From Comamonas suwonensis (lineage in GTDB: Bacteria; Pseudomonadota; Gammaproteobacteria; Burkholderiales; Burkholderiaceae_C): a stretch of 64,000 bases of DNA. The DNA lies in the NCBI RefSeq assembly GCF_012844455.2, contig NZ_JABBCQ020000008.1:62001-126000 (forward strand), written 5' to 3'. Below are positions 43,321 to 52,321 of this stretch, piece after piece; the stretch's first letter is position 1, and every line of letters starts with the position of its first letter. A model generated the notes under the pieces. That model had not been told where the DNA came from. It worked only from the letters and a program-made list of their open reading frames with translations, and ran no database searches. Position numbers and translations under genes: made by a program.

Positions 43321-43881
43321 ATGCCTGTAGAAATTCCATCCATGTCCATCATGTTGCACCGCAGCTGGTGGGTGCTCTTGTTGCGTGGTGCGGCGGCCAT
43401 CATTTTTGGTGTGCTGACCTGGATGCAGCCCGTGGCTTCCGCAGCGGCCTTGGTACTGGTGTTCGGGGCCTATGTGTTTGTTGATGGGTTGCTGGGCATC
43501 TATACCGCCATCAAGAGCCGCAAGCAGTCACGCCACTGGTGGTTGGTGCTGATCTGGGGATTGACGGGCGTGATTGTGGGCGTGCTCACTGCCATCAATC
43601 CGGCAGTCACCGCGCTGGTGCTGACCATTTATATTGGCGTCTGGGCTTTGATTACCGGCGTGCTGCAAATCGTGGCGGCATTGCGTCTGCGCAAGGAAAT
43701 CGACGGCGAATGGATATTGGTGCTTGGCGGTCTGCTCTCGGTACTGTTTGGCATTTTTGTGCTGGCCCAACCCGGCGCTGGTCTGATGGCCATGCTGTGG
43801 GTTCTGGCAACCTATGCGGTGATCTTTGGCGTGTTGATGGTGATCCTGGCCTTCAAGATCAAAAAGGTCACCGCTATCTAA
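43321..43881 (+). CDS. HdeD-family (DUF308) membrane protein
   Basis: A 186-residue protein with six predicted helices and the internal DUF308 repeats (LLRGAAAIIFGVLTWMQP in the first). E. coli HdeD is linked to acid resistance at high cell density; function here is unproven. GAGAGGAG 5 bases before the ATG supports the start. A terminator follows. Confidence 0.9.
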   Translation: MPVEIPSMSIMLHRSWWVLLLRGAAAIIFGVLTWMQPVASAAALVLVFGAYVFVDGLLGIYTAIKSRKQSRHWWLVLIWGLTGVIVGVLTAINPAVTALVLTIYIGVWALITGVLQIVAALRLRKEIDGEWILVLGGLLSVLFGIFVLAQPGAGLMAMLWVLATYAVIFGVLMVILAFKIKKVTAI

Positions 43882-43902
43882 AAGCGAAACACGCGTTCCA
43901 TC

Positions 43903-43928
43903 AGCGGCTCCCCGGAGCCGCTTTTTTT
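43903..43928 (+). terminator. Terminator after the HdeD-like gene
   Basis: AGCGGCTC and GAGCCGCT pair around CCCG and run into seven T, 21 bases after the stop. pbpC therefore has its own promoter. Confidence 0.92.
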
Positions 43929-43992
43929 ATCCCGTCGCTGCTGCTGCATCTTTGGGACAATGCTTGCTGAATTCAAACGGTGCACAACAGAC

Positions 43993-46431
43993 ATGGAACA
44001 AGGCATGTGGCGGTATTTCAAGACCCTGAAGCCGGGAGAGACCTGGCGTTCTTTGGCTGTGATGGCGGGCTTGCTCGGTCTTGCGGCGGCCAGCCATGCG
44101 GTCCTCAGTTTTGAGGAGGTGCGCCGCGAGCATCGATCGTCGGAGACACTGCTGCTCTCGCGGGAAGGTGAGGTGCTGCAGCGCCAGCGTACCGACAGCA
44201 CGGTGCGCCGCGGCCCCTGGGTGCCGCTGGCCGATGTGTCTCCGGCTTTGCGGACCGCGCTGGTGCTGAGCGAAGACAAACGCTTTTATGAACACAGCGG
44301 TGTGGACTGGGCGGCTGTCACCTCTGCGGCCTGGGGCAATTTGTGGAACACGCGCACCCGGGGTGCCAGCACGATCACCATGCAGCTGGCCGGCTTGCTG
44401 GATGGCGACTGGCGCCAGGGGCCGGGCGGGCGCAGTGTGGTGCAGAAGGTAGGGCAGGCGGTGGCTGCGCAAGTGCTGGACAGACGCTGGCGCAAGGATC
44501 AGATTCTGGAGGCCTATCTGAATACGGTGCCCTTCCGGGGCGAGATCGTTGGCATCGATGCCCTGTCGCAAAGCCTGTACGGCAAGGCCGCGCATGGGCT
44601 GGATGCGCGTGAGTCTGCAATTGCTGCGGCTCTGGTGCGAGCGCCCAATGCCTCGGTGGAGCGCGTGGCTCAGCGTGCCTGTGGCGTGTTGCAGATCATG
44701 ATTCCTGATGATGTGGCGGCGCGCAATTGCGCTGAGACAGGCTCTGCGCTGCAGCTCTATACCGCCAGCGTGCTGCAGCGTCGCCAATGGCTGGCCAGTG
44801 AAGGCGTAGCGCCGCACTTTGCACGCCGCTGGCTGGCGCAGCCGCAAAACAAAGGGCAGGCGCAAGTACGCTCTACCCTGAGTGCGCCTTTGCAGCGTTT
44901 TGCCGTTGGCAGCTTGCAGCAGCATCTGCGTGAGCTGCAAGGCCGCAATGTGGAAGATGGTGCGCTGGTGGTGCTGGACAACCGCACGGGAGAAATACTC
45001 GCCTGGGTGGGCTCATCGGGTGCGATGAGTCAGGCTGCGGAAGTCGATGGCGTGACGGCCATGCGCCAGCCAGGCTCCACGCTCAAACCCTTTTTGTATG
45101 CGCAGGCGATTGCTGAAAAGCGCATCACGGCGGCATCGCTGATTGAAGATTCTTCGGCCCAGATCAATACGCAAAACGGCCTCTACATTCCACAGAATTA
45201 CGACCGCCGCTTCAAGGGCTGGGTGTCGGCCCGTACGGCGTTGGCTTCATCGCTTAACGTGCCTGCGGTGCGCACACTGGTGATGGTCACGCCCGATGCA
45301 TTCTTTACCCAGCTCAAAAATTTGGGCCTGCCGCTGCGCGAAAGCGGCGGCTACTACGGCTTCAGTCTGGCGCTGGGCAGCAGCGAGGTGCCGCTGCTGC
45401 AACTGACCAACGCTTACCGCGCGTTGGGCAATGGCGGCGTTTATCAGCCGGTGAACTGGGCGGTGCCTGCAGGCAGCCGCAAGGCCGGTGGCAAACCCAG
45501 TGATTCGTCGGAAGACAAGCCCGTGCAGGCGCTGGATGCCCAGGCCGCTTTCATCGTGGGCGACATCCTCTCCGACAACATGGCGCGCGCGCCCACGTTT
45601 GGTACCGATAGTGTGCTGGCCACGCGCTTCTGGTCGGCGGTGAAAACCGGCACCAGCAAAGATATGCGCGACAACTGGGCCGTGGGCTGGTCTGAGCGCT
45701 ACACGGTGGGCGTGTGGGTGGGCAATGCGGGAGGCGAGGCCATGCATTCCGTCAGCGGCACCAGCGGTGCAGCACCCATCTGGGCGGAGGTGATGGGGTT
45801 TTTGCACCGTAACACCCCCAGCAGGCCACCCAAGGCACCGGCCGGAGTGCTGAATCAGCAAGTGACGTTTGGCCTTGCCAGCAATGGCAACATGCCAATT
45901 GAAAGTACCCGCAGCGAATGGTTTGTGACTGGCACGCAGCAGTCGCTGTTTGCTATGGACTCCATAGCTGCTAGCGCTGATCATTCAAAGGCTAGAGGGC
46001 GAAAAGACTCAAAGTCTGCAACAAACCCCGTGCCGATAAAAGAAGCCGCCAGTATCTTGCGCCCGGCGAGTGGAACCATTCTGGCGCTGGACCCAGACAT
46101 TCCACCCGACAGCCAGCGCGTGCAACTGGTTGCGCGGCAGGCCGGTATGGCTTCAGAGCAGGCCTGGCATGACAACAGCCTGCGCTGGCAGCTGGTGACA
46201 CGGCAATACTCGGCACCACCGGCTGGATCGCCCTCCAACACCAAACCTGTGATGCGCGAAGTGCGCCGAGAATTGGGGCGCGGCAGCCAGGTGGGTTGGT
46301 TACCATGGCCGGGGCGGCATCAACTGGAGCTGCTCGATGCATCGGGCAAGCTGCTGGACAGTGTCTATATCGAAGTGCGCGGCGCTGGCGCGCTGGTCGC
46401 AGGCCCCGAAGACATCAAGAAAAAAAGATAG
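43993..46431 (+). CDS. pbpC: Penicillin-binding protein 1C
   Basis: A class A bifunctional peptidoglycan synthase of about 812 residues anchored in the inner membrane. One N-terminal helix (SLAVMAGLLGLAAASHAVL) leads to a glycosyltransferase domain (LSEDKRFYEHSGVDW, GASTITMQLAGLL), a transpeptidase domain (SxxK in QPGSTLKPFLYA, SLN in SSLNVP, KTG in KTGTSKD) and a C-terminal BiPBP_C domain. The start is uncertain: 43960 is also in frame, but a GACAAT -10-like element overlaps it, which favours 43993. A linker between transpeptidase and C-terminal domain (about 45955-46012) is derived from a dispersed repeat. In E. coli pbpC is beside the A2M gene. Confidence 0.93.
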   Translation: MEQGMWRYFKTLKPGETWRSLAVMAGLLGLAAASHAVLSFEEVRREHRSSETLLLSREGEVLQRQRTDSTVRRGPWVPLADVSPALRTALVLSEDKRFYEHSGVDWAAVTSAAWGNLWNTRTRGASTITMQLAGLLDGDWRQGPGGRSVVQKVGQAVAAQVLDRRWRKDQILEAYLNTVPFRGEIVGIDALSQSLYGKAAHGLDARESAIAAALVRAPNASVERVAQRACGVLQIMIPDDVAARNCAETGSALQLYTASVLQRRQWLASEGVAPHFARRWLAQPQNKGQAQVRSTLSAPLQRFAVGSLQQHLRELQGRNVEDGALVVLDNRTGEILAWVGSSGAMSQAAEVDGVTAMRQPGSTLKPFLYAQAIAEKRITAASLIEDSSAQINTQNGLYIPQNYDRRFKGWVSARTALASSLNVPAVRTLVMVTPDAFFTQLKNLGLPLRESGGYYGFSLALGSSEVPLLQLTNAYRALGNGGVYQPVNWAVPAGSRKAGGKPSDSSEDKPVQALDAQAAFIVGDILSDNMARAPTFGTDSVLATRFWSAVKTGTSKDMRDNWAVGWSERYTVGVWVGNAGGEAMHSVSGTSGAAPIWAEVMGFLHRNTPSRPPKAPAGVLNQQVTFGLASNGNMPIESTRSEWFVTGTQQSLFAMDSIAASADHSKARGRKDSKSATNPVPIKEAASILRPASGTILALDPDIPPDSQRVQLVARQAGMASEQAWHDNSLRWQLVTRQYSAPPAGSPSNTKPVMREVRRELGRGSQVGWLPWPGRHQLELLDASGKLLDSVYIEVRGAGALVAGPEDIKKKR
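45955..46012 (+). repeat. Dispersed repeat copy inside pbpC coding sequence
   Basis: CCATAGCTGCTAGCGCTGAT, then ATTCAAAGGCTAGAGG and AAAAGACTC, has the same order and key words as the intergenic copies (TAGCTGCTAGCGCT, then a second arm with GCTAGAGG). In frame it codes for a polar linker (SIAASADHSKARGRK) outside the catalytic domains. Confidence 0.55.
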
Positions 46432-46434
46432 GCA

Positions 46435-46466
46435 TGAAAAAACCGCTGGTCAAGACCCGCGGTTTC
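46435..46466 (-). terminator. Terminator after lldD
   Basis: On the minus strand AAACCGC and GCGGTTT pair, with an inner GGTC/GACC, followed by six T. It lies about 30 bases past the lldD stop and close to the end of converging pbpC. Confidence 0.8.
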
Positions 46467-46494
46467 AAGCATGAGCGCAGTACTCAGGCGATGA

Positions 46495-47628
46495 TCAGCG
46501 CACCAGCAGGTCGCCGGTGATCTCCGACACATTCTTGACGCTGGTCAGCGTCATGGCCACGCGCATTTCCTTCTCGAGCAAGCTCAGCAAATTGCTCACT
46601 CCCGCACCGCCTTCGGCCGCCAAGGCATAGATGAAGGCGCGGCCAATCATGGTGCAGTCGGCACCCAGGGCCAGCATGCGTACGATGTCCAGGCCGTTGC
46701 GTATGCCCGAGTCGGCCAGAATCTTGATCTGCCCTTTGACGGCGTCGGCAATGGCAGGCAGTGCACGCGCCGACGACAGCGCGCCGTCTAGCTGGCGACC
46801 GCCGTGGTTGGAGACGATGATGCCGTCGGCACCAAAGCGCACGGCATCCCTGGCGTCTTCAGGGTCGAGAATGCCCTTGATGACCATGGGACCCTTCCAG
46901 AAGTCACGGATCCACTCCAGGTCCGACCAGGAAATCGAGGGGTCGAAGTTGGCTCCCAGGTAGCCCATATAGTCTTCGAGGCTGACGTTTTTGCCCAGGT
47001 AGGTCGAGATATTGCCCAGCGTGTGGGGGCGGCCCATCAGGCCCACGTCCATGGCCCAGTGCGGATGCGTCACGGCCTGCAGATAGCGGCGCATGGCTGC
47101 GTTAGGGCCGCTCATGCCCGAATGCGCATCGCGGTAGCGTGCGCCGGGTACCGGCATGTCCACGGTGAACACCAGGGTGGAGACGCCGGCGGCCTGAGCG
47201 CGCTCCAGCGCATTCTTCATGAAGCCCCGGTCCTTGAGCACATAAAGCTGGAACCACATCGGGCGGCTGAGCCTGGGCGCGACTTCCTCGATGGGGCAGA
47301 CCGAGACGGTGGACAGGGTAAAGGGAATGCCTTTTTGGTCGGCCGCCATGGCGGCCTGCACTTCGCCGCGGCGTGCGTACATGCCGGTCAGGCCCACGGG
47401 CGAGAGCGCCACGGGAAGAGAGAGTTTTTCGCCGAACAGCTCGATGCTGGTGTCGAGCTGGCTCATGTCTTTGAGCACGCGCTGGCGCAGGGCCACGTCG
47501 GTCAGATCATCGACGTTTCGGGCCAGCGTTTTTTCGGCGTAGGCACCGCCGTCGATGTAGTGGAACAGAAAGGGCGGCAGGCGCTTTTGTGCGGCCGCAC
47601 GGTAGTCAGTGGTGGAGGAGATGATCAT
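46495..47628 (-). CDS. lldD: Quinone-dependent L-lactate dehydrogenase
   Basis: A 377-residue FMN enzyme of the alpha-hydroxy-acid oxidase family that oxidises L-lactate to pyruvate and passes electrons to the quinone pool at the membrane. [16 protein letters not shown] holds FMN contacts, [15 protein letters not shown] the substrate arginine region, and [11 protein letters not shown] the catalytic histidine. The start overlaps the lldR stop by four bases (ATGA). Gene order lldP-lldR-lldD is that of the E. coli lactate operon. Confidence 0.95.
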   Translation of the reverse strand: MIISSTTDYRAAAQKRLPPFLFHYIDGGAYAEKTLARNVDDLTDVALRQRVLKDMSQLDTSIELFGEKLSLPVALSPVGLTGMYARRGEVQAAMAADQKGIPFTLSTVSVCPIEEVAPRLSRPMWFQLYVLKDRGFMKNALERAQAAGVSTLVFTVDMPVPGARYRDAHSGMSGPNAAMRRYLQAVTHPHWAMDVGLMGRPHTLGNISTYLGKNVSLEDYMGYLGANFDPSISWSDLEWIRDFWKGPMVIKGILDPEDARDAVRFGADGIIVSNHGGRQLDGALSSARALPAIADAVKGQIKILADSGIRNGLDIVRMLALGADCTMIGRAFIYALAAEGGAGVSNLLSLLEKEMRVAMTLTSVKNVSEITGDLLVR

Positions 47629-48395
47629 GAGAAAAAGCCTGTGCTGGATGAGAGTCTGTCCAGTCGCTTGCGCCGGGCGGCGTCCGCATCGGACTCGAAA
47701 AGCTTGTCGTGCACATAGCCCAGATGCTGACCGATGGCGCTTCTGGCCTGCTCGGGCTCGCCGTCGAGAATGGCTTGCATCAGGTTCTGGTGCTGGGCGG
47801 TCAGGTGCTCCAGCGTCGATGGATCGTCGTGGACGAACATCAGGCGGCGGTTCTGGGCCACGGTGCCCAGCACCAGCTCGAAGAGACTGCCCATCAGCTG
47901 CACGAGAACGGCGTTGTGCGAGGCTTCGGCAATGGCCAGATGGAACTGGGCATCCGAGCGGGCTGCGCTTGCCGCATCGCGCGCCTGCTGGTGGAGCAAC
48001 ATGTCGTCAAAGCAGTGGCGGATGCGATCCCTGTCCTTGGCCGTAGCGCGCTGTGCCGCATACCAGGCGGTGCTGAGTTCCAGCGCCTGGCGGGCTTCAA
48101 GCACATCGTAGCGGTACTGCGGATCGTCGAGCAGCAGCGGCTCCAGCGGTGCGACAGCCTGCTGATGCCATAGCGGCACGCGCGCGCAGACAAAGGTGCC
48201 GGCACCGACACGGCTCTCGAGCAGGCCCCGGCTGGAGAGCTTTTGAATGGCCTCACGCAAAGCCGTGCGCGACACGCCCAGCTGTTCGGCCAGTGCCCGC
48301 TCGGTGGGCAGCTTGTCGCCGCTTTGGAGATGGGTGCTCTGGATCAGCTCCTGCAATTGCTGGGCAACGCGGTCGGACAGGCGTGGGGCGGGCAT
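47625..48395 (-). CDS. lldR: FadR-type (GntR) regulator of lactate use
   Basis: A 256-residue repressor/activator with an N-terminal winged helix (about 8-70; [20 protein letters not shown]) and an all-helical FCD ligand domain with its metal/effector histidines ([11 protein letters not shown]). The ATG at 48393-48395 (MPAPRLSD) avoids overlap with lldP; a start 39 bases earlier would overlap the lldP end by 22. It lies in the operon it should control and probably binds the two ATTGGTnnnACCAAT sites upstream of lldP, released by L-lactate. Confidence 0.92.
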   Translation of the reverse strand: MPAPRLSDRVAQQLQELIQSTHLQSGDKLPTERALAEQLGVSRTALREAIQKLSSRGLLESRVGAGTFVCARVPLWHQQAVAPLEPLLLDDPQYRYDVLEARQALELSTAWYAAQRATAKDRDRIRHCFDDMLLHQQARDAASAARSDAQFHLAIAEASHNAVLVQLMGSLFELVLGTVAQNRRLMFVHDDPSTLEHLTAQHQNLMQAILDGEPEQARSAIGQHLGYVHDKLFESDADAARRKRLDRLSSSTGFFS

Positions 48396-48412
48396 GGAAT
48401 CTACCGGGAGTT

Positions 48413-50077
48413 TTACGTGGTGGGAATCATCCACGGAAACACATAGGCCTGCAGCGTGCAGATGATGCCTATCAGCACCAGAAAGGCCAGACTGTGCTTG
48501 ACGGTAAAGCGGAACAGGTCAGATTCCTTGCCCGCCAGGCCCACGGCCGCACAGGCGATGGCGATGGACTGGGGTGAAATCATCTTGCCGGTCACGCCGC
48601 CTGTGGTGTTGGCGGTCACGGCCAGCACTTCGGGCAGGCCCAGTTGTGCGGCGGTCGTGGCCTGCAGGGCACCGAAGAGGGCATTGGCCGAGGTGTCCGA
48701 GCCCGTAAGGAACACACCGATCCAGCCCAGGAAGGGCGAGAAGAAGGCAAAAGCCTTGCCCGTATGGGCCAGCGCCATGGCCAGCGTGGTGGACAGGCCG
48801 GAGTAGTTGGCAATAAAGGCAAAGGCCAGCACCATGCCGATGGAGTAAATCGGCAGGGCCAGTTCCTTGAAGGTCTCACCCAGCGTCTTGAGCGCGACCG
48901 CAGGCTTGAGGCGCAAATAAAGAATGGACAGAACGGCAGCAATCACGATAGCCGTGCCGGTGGCCGACAGCCAGTTGAAGGAGTACACCGCGCCGTAGGG
49001 CGTGGGCGTGGCCACGACGGGAGCCATCTTCTGCACCAGGTTGTGCAGCAGGGGCACGGGAATGTTGAACACCGTGCTGGACAGTGCGCCGCCTGCGGCG
49101 AACAGCGCCTTGAAGGGTTTCAGGCTCCAGATCGTCACCATGGCCGTGAGGATGATGAAGGGAGACCAGGCCTTGAACACCACACCGGCCGTCAGCTTTG
49201 TGGGGCTTGTCGTATGGGCGATCACGCTGCCGGGCTCAGGCTCGAAGCGAAAGATGCGCTTGGGTTGCCAGAATTTGAGAAAGGTCGTCAGCGCCACCAG
49301 GGCGACGATGGCCGAGGTGATGTCGGGTAACTCGGGGCCGATGTAGTTGGCGGTCAGGAACTGGGTCAGCGCGAAGCTGCCGCCACCGACCAGCACCGCA
49401 GGCCAGGTTTCCTTGACGCCGCGCCAGCCGTCCATGATGGCCATGAGCCAAAACAGCACGATGATGGTCATGAAGGGCAACTGTCGGCCCGCCATCTGGC
49501 TGATGGCCATGGGGTCGATGCCCGAGACTTGGCCAGCCACGATGACAGGAATGCCCATGGCGCCAAAAGCGACCGGTGCGGTGTTGCCGATCAGGCACAG
49601 GCCCGCGGCATACAGGGGCTTGAAGCCCAGGCCTACCAGCAACGCTGCCGTGATGGCCACGGGCGCGCCAAAGCCGGCCGCACCTTCAAGGAAGGCGCCG
49701 AAGCAAAAGCCCACCAGAATCAGCTGCAGGCGCTGATCTTCCGTGACCGACAAAATCGAGGAGCGGATGATGTCGAACTGCCCGGTTTTGACCGAAACTT
49801 TGTAGAGAAACACCGCCGCGACAATGATCCAGGCGATGGGCCACAGACCATAGAAGAAGCCATAGACGCCCGCTGCCAGAGCATTGGCGACCGGCATGCG
49901 ATAGAAGAGCAGGGCCACGGCCAGCGACAGGACCACCGTGATGGTGCCCGCCACATAACCTTTCAGTCGCAGCTTGGTCAGCGCGAGAAAGAAAAACAGT
50001 ATGGGTATGAGCGCCACCAGCGCTGACACCCACACATTGCCTGCGGGGTCGTAGTTCTGCGACCAGATTTCTTGCAT
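48413..50077 (-). CDS. lldP: L-lactate permease
   Basis: A 554-residue membrane protein with about 13-14 helices of the lactate permease family, which imports L-lactate (and glycolate) with protons. [25 protein letters not shown], split around residues 128-152, and the C-terminal [19 protein letters not shown] are family hallmarks. AGGAGATCAAGGCA before the ATG gives a good ribosome site. It is the first gene of lldPRD; a leader of about 170 bases carries one of two operators. Confidence 0.95.
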   Translation of the reverse strand: MQEIWSQNYDPAGNVWVSALVALIPILFFFLALTKLRLKGYVAGTITVVLSLAVALLFYRMPVANALAAGVYGFFYGLWPIAWIIVAAVFLYKVSVKTGQFDIIRSSILSVTEDQRLQLILVGFCFGAFLEGAAGFGAPVAITAALLVGLGFKPLYAAGLCLIGNTAPVAFGAMGIPVIVAGQVSGIDPMAISQMAGRQLPFMTIIVLFWLMAIMDGWRGVKETWPAVLVGGGSFALTQFLTANYIGPELPDITSAIVALVALTTFLKFWQPKRIFRFEPEPGSVIAHTTSPTKLTAGVVFKAWSPFIILTAMVTIWSLKPFKALFAAGGALSSTVFNIPVPLLHNLVQKMAPVVATPTPYGAVYSFNWLSATGTAIVIAAVLSILYLRLKPAVALKTLGETFKELALPIYSIGMVLAFAFIANYSGLSTTLAMALAHTGKAFAFFSPFLGWIGVFLTGSDTSANALFGALQATTAAQLGLPEVLAVTANTTGGVTGKMISPQSIAIACAAVGLAGKESDLFRFTVKHSLAFLVLIGIICTLQAYVFPWMIPTT

Positions 50078-50214
50078 TGCCTTGATCTCCTGAATATGCG
50101 CGCGAAGGGCAAGCCTCCTGACTGTCCAGAAGTCTTCCCGTCAATTTTTAATAACACCGTGCAGCAAGCAGGCTGTGCCATTCCCGGTACTGGGTGGCTT
50201 GTGCTTTGGTGTAT

Positions 50215-50229
50215 ATTGGTATGACCAAT
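50215..50229 (-). promoter_or_regulatory. LldR/PdhR-type operator, promoter-downstream
   Basis: ATTGGT-ATG-ACCAAT is a perfect palindrome matching the ATTGGTnnnACCAAT pattern of LldR/PdhR regulators. It lies just downstream of the predicted lldP start of transcription. Confidence 0.85.
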
Positions 50230-50252
50230 TTTGGTGAATTCGAGTGGATTGC

Positions 50253-50258
50253 ATTATA
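50253..50258 (-). promoter_or_regulatory. -10 box TATAAT of lldPRD
   Basis: A perfect TATAAT on the minus strand, between the two operators. The -35 is weak, as expected if the regulator also helps activation. Confidence 0.6.
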
Positions 50259-50310
50259 GAAATTGGTTTTAAAGAATAAATTAGTGGTTTTCCCTTGATA
50301 AATTGGATTT

Positions 50311-50325
50311 ATTGGTAATACCAAT
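50311..50325 (-). promoter_or_regulatory. LldR/PdhR-type operator, promoter-upstream
   Basis: ATTGGT-AAT-ACCAAT, perfect palindrome. Its centre is 96 bp from the other site, with the promoter between, as in the E. coli lldPRD operator pair. A half-site ATTGGT also occurs at 50262. Confidence 0.85.
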
Positions 50326-50409
50326 TGAGGTGATGTGAAGCTTTTTCGAGATATTGCTGCAGGCGATGAAGTCGTGAAAAATGGGTGCAGCAGGCCAGAA
50401 ATTGGGTGC

Positions 50410-50441
50410 AAAAAGCCGCAAGCCTTGATAGGGCTTGCGGC
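50410..50441 (-). terminator. Terminator after the second lactate permease gene
   Basis: GCCGCAAGCC and GGCTTGCGGC pair perfectly around 7 bases; on the minus strand the stem runs into TTTT. It lies 24 bases after the stop and separates this gene from lldPRD. Confidence 0.9.
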
Positions 50442-50464
50442 CGTTGCTATGGCTCAGTGAGCGA

Positions 50465-52123
50465 TTAATTGACCATCAGATGGAAGGGCCAGACATAGGC
50501 CTGCAATGTGACATACAGACCCATCAGGCAGGCCAGCGCAATCGAGTGAAAGAACACGTAGCGCAGGATGTCGCCTTCGTGGTTGAACCAGCGGGTGGCG
50601 GTGGAGGCCACGACGATGGACTGCGCATCGATCATCTTGCCCATCACGCCGCCCGAACTATTGGCTGCGCCCATGAGGTTGGGCGACAGGCCCAATTGCT
50701 CGGCCGCCACTTTTTGCATGCCGCCGAACAGCACATTGGATGCCGTGTCCGAGCCCGTGAGCGCCACGCCCAACCAGCCCATCAAGGTGCCGAAGAAGGG
50801 GTAGAACATGCCGGTATTGGCAAAAGCCAGACCCAGGGTAGTGTCGGTGCCCGAGTAACGGGTCAGCGTGCCCAGAGCCAGCATCAGCACAATGGTCAGC
50901 AGTGAGTAGCGAACCAGCCAGATGGTCTTGAAGAAGGTGCGCACAATCGCCACCGGGCTGTACTTCATGATTAGGGCACTGACGACGGCCGACAGCAAAA
51001 TGCCGGTGCCGGTGGCCGACAGCAGGTTCAGCGTATAGACCGCGCCTTCCTTGGTGGGCTGGGGCACTACAGGTGGCATTTTCTCGATCAAATTGTGCAG
51101 GCCGGTCATGGGGAAGGCCGGGGCAAAGAGGCTGTTGAGCCATGCCTTGAATGGAGGCAGGCCCCAGATGAACACGAAGACCGACAGAATCAGCCAGGGC
51201 ATCCAGGCTGCAATCAGGGCCGAGCGGCTGTGCTTGACCACGGGCTGGGGTGGTTTGGCTTCAGCAGCGCTGACATCCTTGCCACGCAGCGAGGCCGAGG
51301 TCCAGATTTTCTTGGGTTGCCAGACGCGCAGGAACAGCACCAGGCTGACCATGGAGACGATGGCAGCAATGATGTCCACCAGCTCGGGACCGATGAAGTT
51401 GGAGACCAGATACTGAGGAATGGCAAACGACAGGCCGGTGACCAAAATGGCGGGCCAGATTTCCATCATGCCCTTGCGTCCGGCAAAAGCCCAGATCAGC
51501 CAGAAGGGCACAAGTACCGAGAAGAAGGGCAGTTGGCGGCCAATCATGGCTGTCACTTCCATCAGGTCGTAACCATGCACTTTGGCCAGGGTGATCACTG
51601 GCGTGCCCAGTGCACCAAAAGCCACAGGTGCGGTGTTGGCGATCAGGGACAGCCCCGAAGCGGCCAGAGGAGAGAAGCCCAATCCGATCAGGATGGCGGC
51701 CGTCACGGCGACGGGTGTGCCAAAGCCTGCTGCACCTTCGAAGAAGGCACCGAAGGCAAAGGCAATCAGCAAGAGCTGGATGCGTCGGTCAGGGGTGATG
51801 CCCGACAGCGAATCCTGCAGTACCTTGAAGCTGCCGTTTTGCTCAGTGAGTTGATGCAAAAAGATGATGGTCAGCACGATCCAGCCAATGGGCAGCAGGC
51901 CGGTGAAGCCGCCAAACAAGGCAGCCCGGCCAGCCATTTCGGCAGGCATGTTGTAAACGAACACGGCAATCACCAGCGCGGCAATCAACCCGGCTCCTGC
52001 GGCCAGGTGGGCCTTCATGTGTAAAAAGCCCAGGCCCACCAGCATCACCACGACCGGAATGGCCGCCAGCAATGTGGATAGCCACATATTCGAGAGGGGG
52101 TCGTAGACCTGTTGCCAAACCAT
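50465..52123 (-). CDS. Second L-lactate/glycolate permease (LldP/GlcA paralogue)
   Basis: A 552-residue paralogue of LldP with the same helical pattern, the GAFFEGAAGFGTPVAVTAA block and the C-terminal SSGGVMGKMIDAQSIVVAS. Sequence differs clearly from the first copy, so the duplication is not recent. AAGGAGAC upstream of the ATG supports the start. It is divergent from the second hydroxyacid dehydrogenase, suggesting the two work together, perhaps on glycolate or another 2-hydroxyacid. Confidence 0.92.
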   Translation of the reverse strand: MVWQQVYDPLSNMWLSTLLAAIPVVVMLVGLGFLHMKAHLAAGAGLIAALVIAVFVYNMPAEMAGRAALFGGFTGLLPIGWIVLTIIFLHQLTEQNGSFKVLQDSLSGITPDRRIQLLLIAFAFGAFFEGAAGFGTPVAVTAAILIGLGFSPLAASGLSLIANTAPVAFGALGTPVITLAKVHGYDLMEVTAMIGRQLPFFSVLVPFWLIWAFAGRKGMMEIWPAILVTGLSFAIPQYLVSNFIGPELVDIIAAIVSMVSLVLFLRVWQPKKIWTSASLRGKDVSAAEAKPPQPVVKHSRSALIAAWMPWLILSVFVFIWGLPPFKAWLNSLFAPAFPMTGLHNLIEKMPPVVPQPTKEGAVYTLNLLSATGTGILLSAVVSALIMKYSPVAIVRTFFKTIWLVRYSLLTIVLMLALGTLTRYSGTDTTLGLAFANTGMFYPFFGTLMGWLGVALTGSDTASNVLFGGMQKVAAEQLGLSPNLMGAANSSGGVMGKMIDAQSIVVASTATRWFNHEGDILRYVFFHSIALACLMGLYVTLQAYVWPFHLMVN

Positions 52124-52321
52124 TGCCTTTGTCTCCTTGTTGTATGGGTGACGAGGATGGTGGCTGTGCGACCGGGCTTATAGACCTAGCATTAGCCCTT
52201 GATTGAACGCCGCTGTAGAAAATTTCAATACCGGCATAAATCACTTCAACCCAAAGAGCTGTTCGCGTGGCAGTGATGAAAGCTACCATCGAGGCCAGTT
52301 CCAATAACAAGGCTAGAAATC

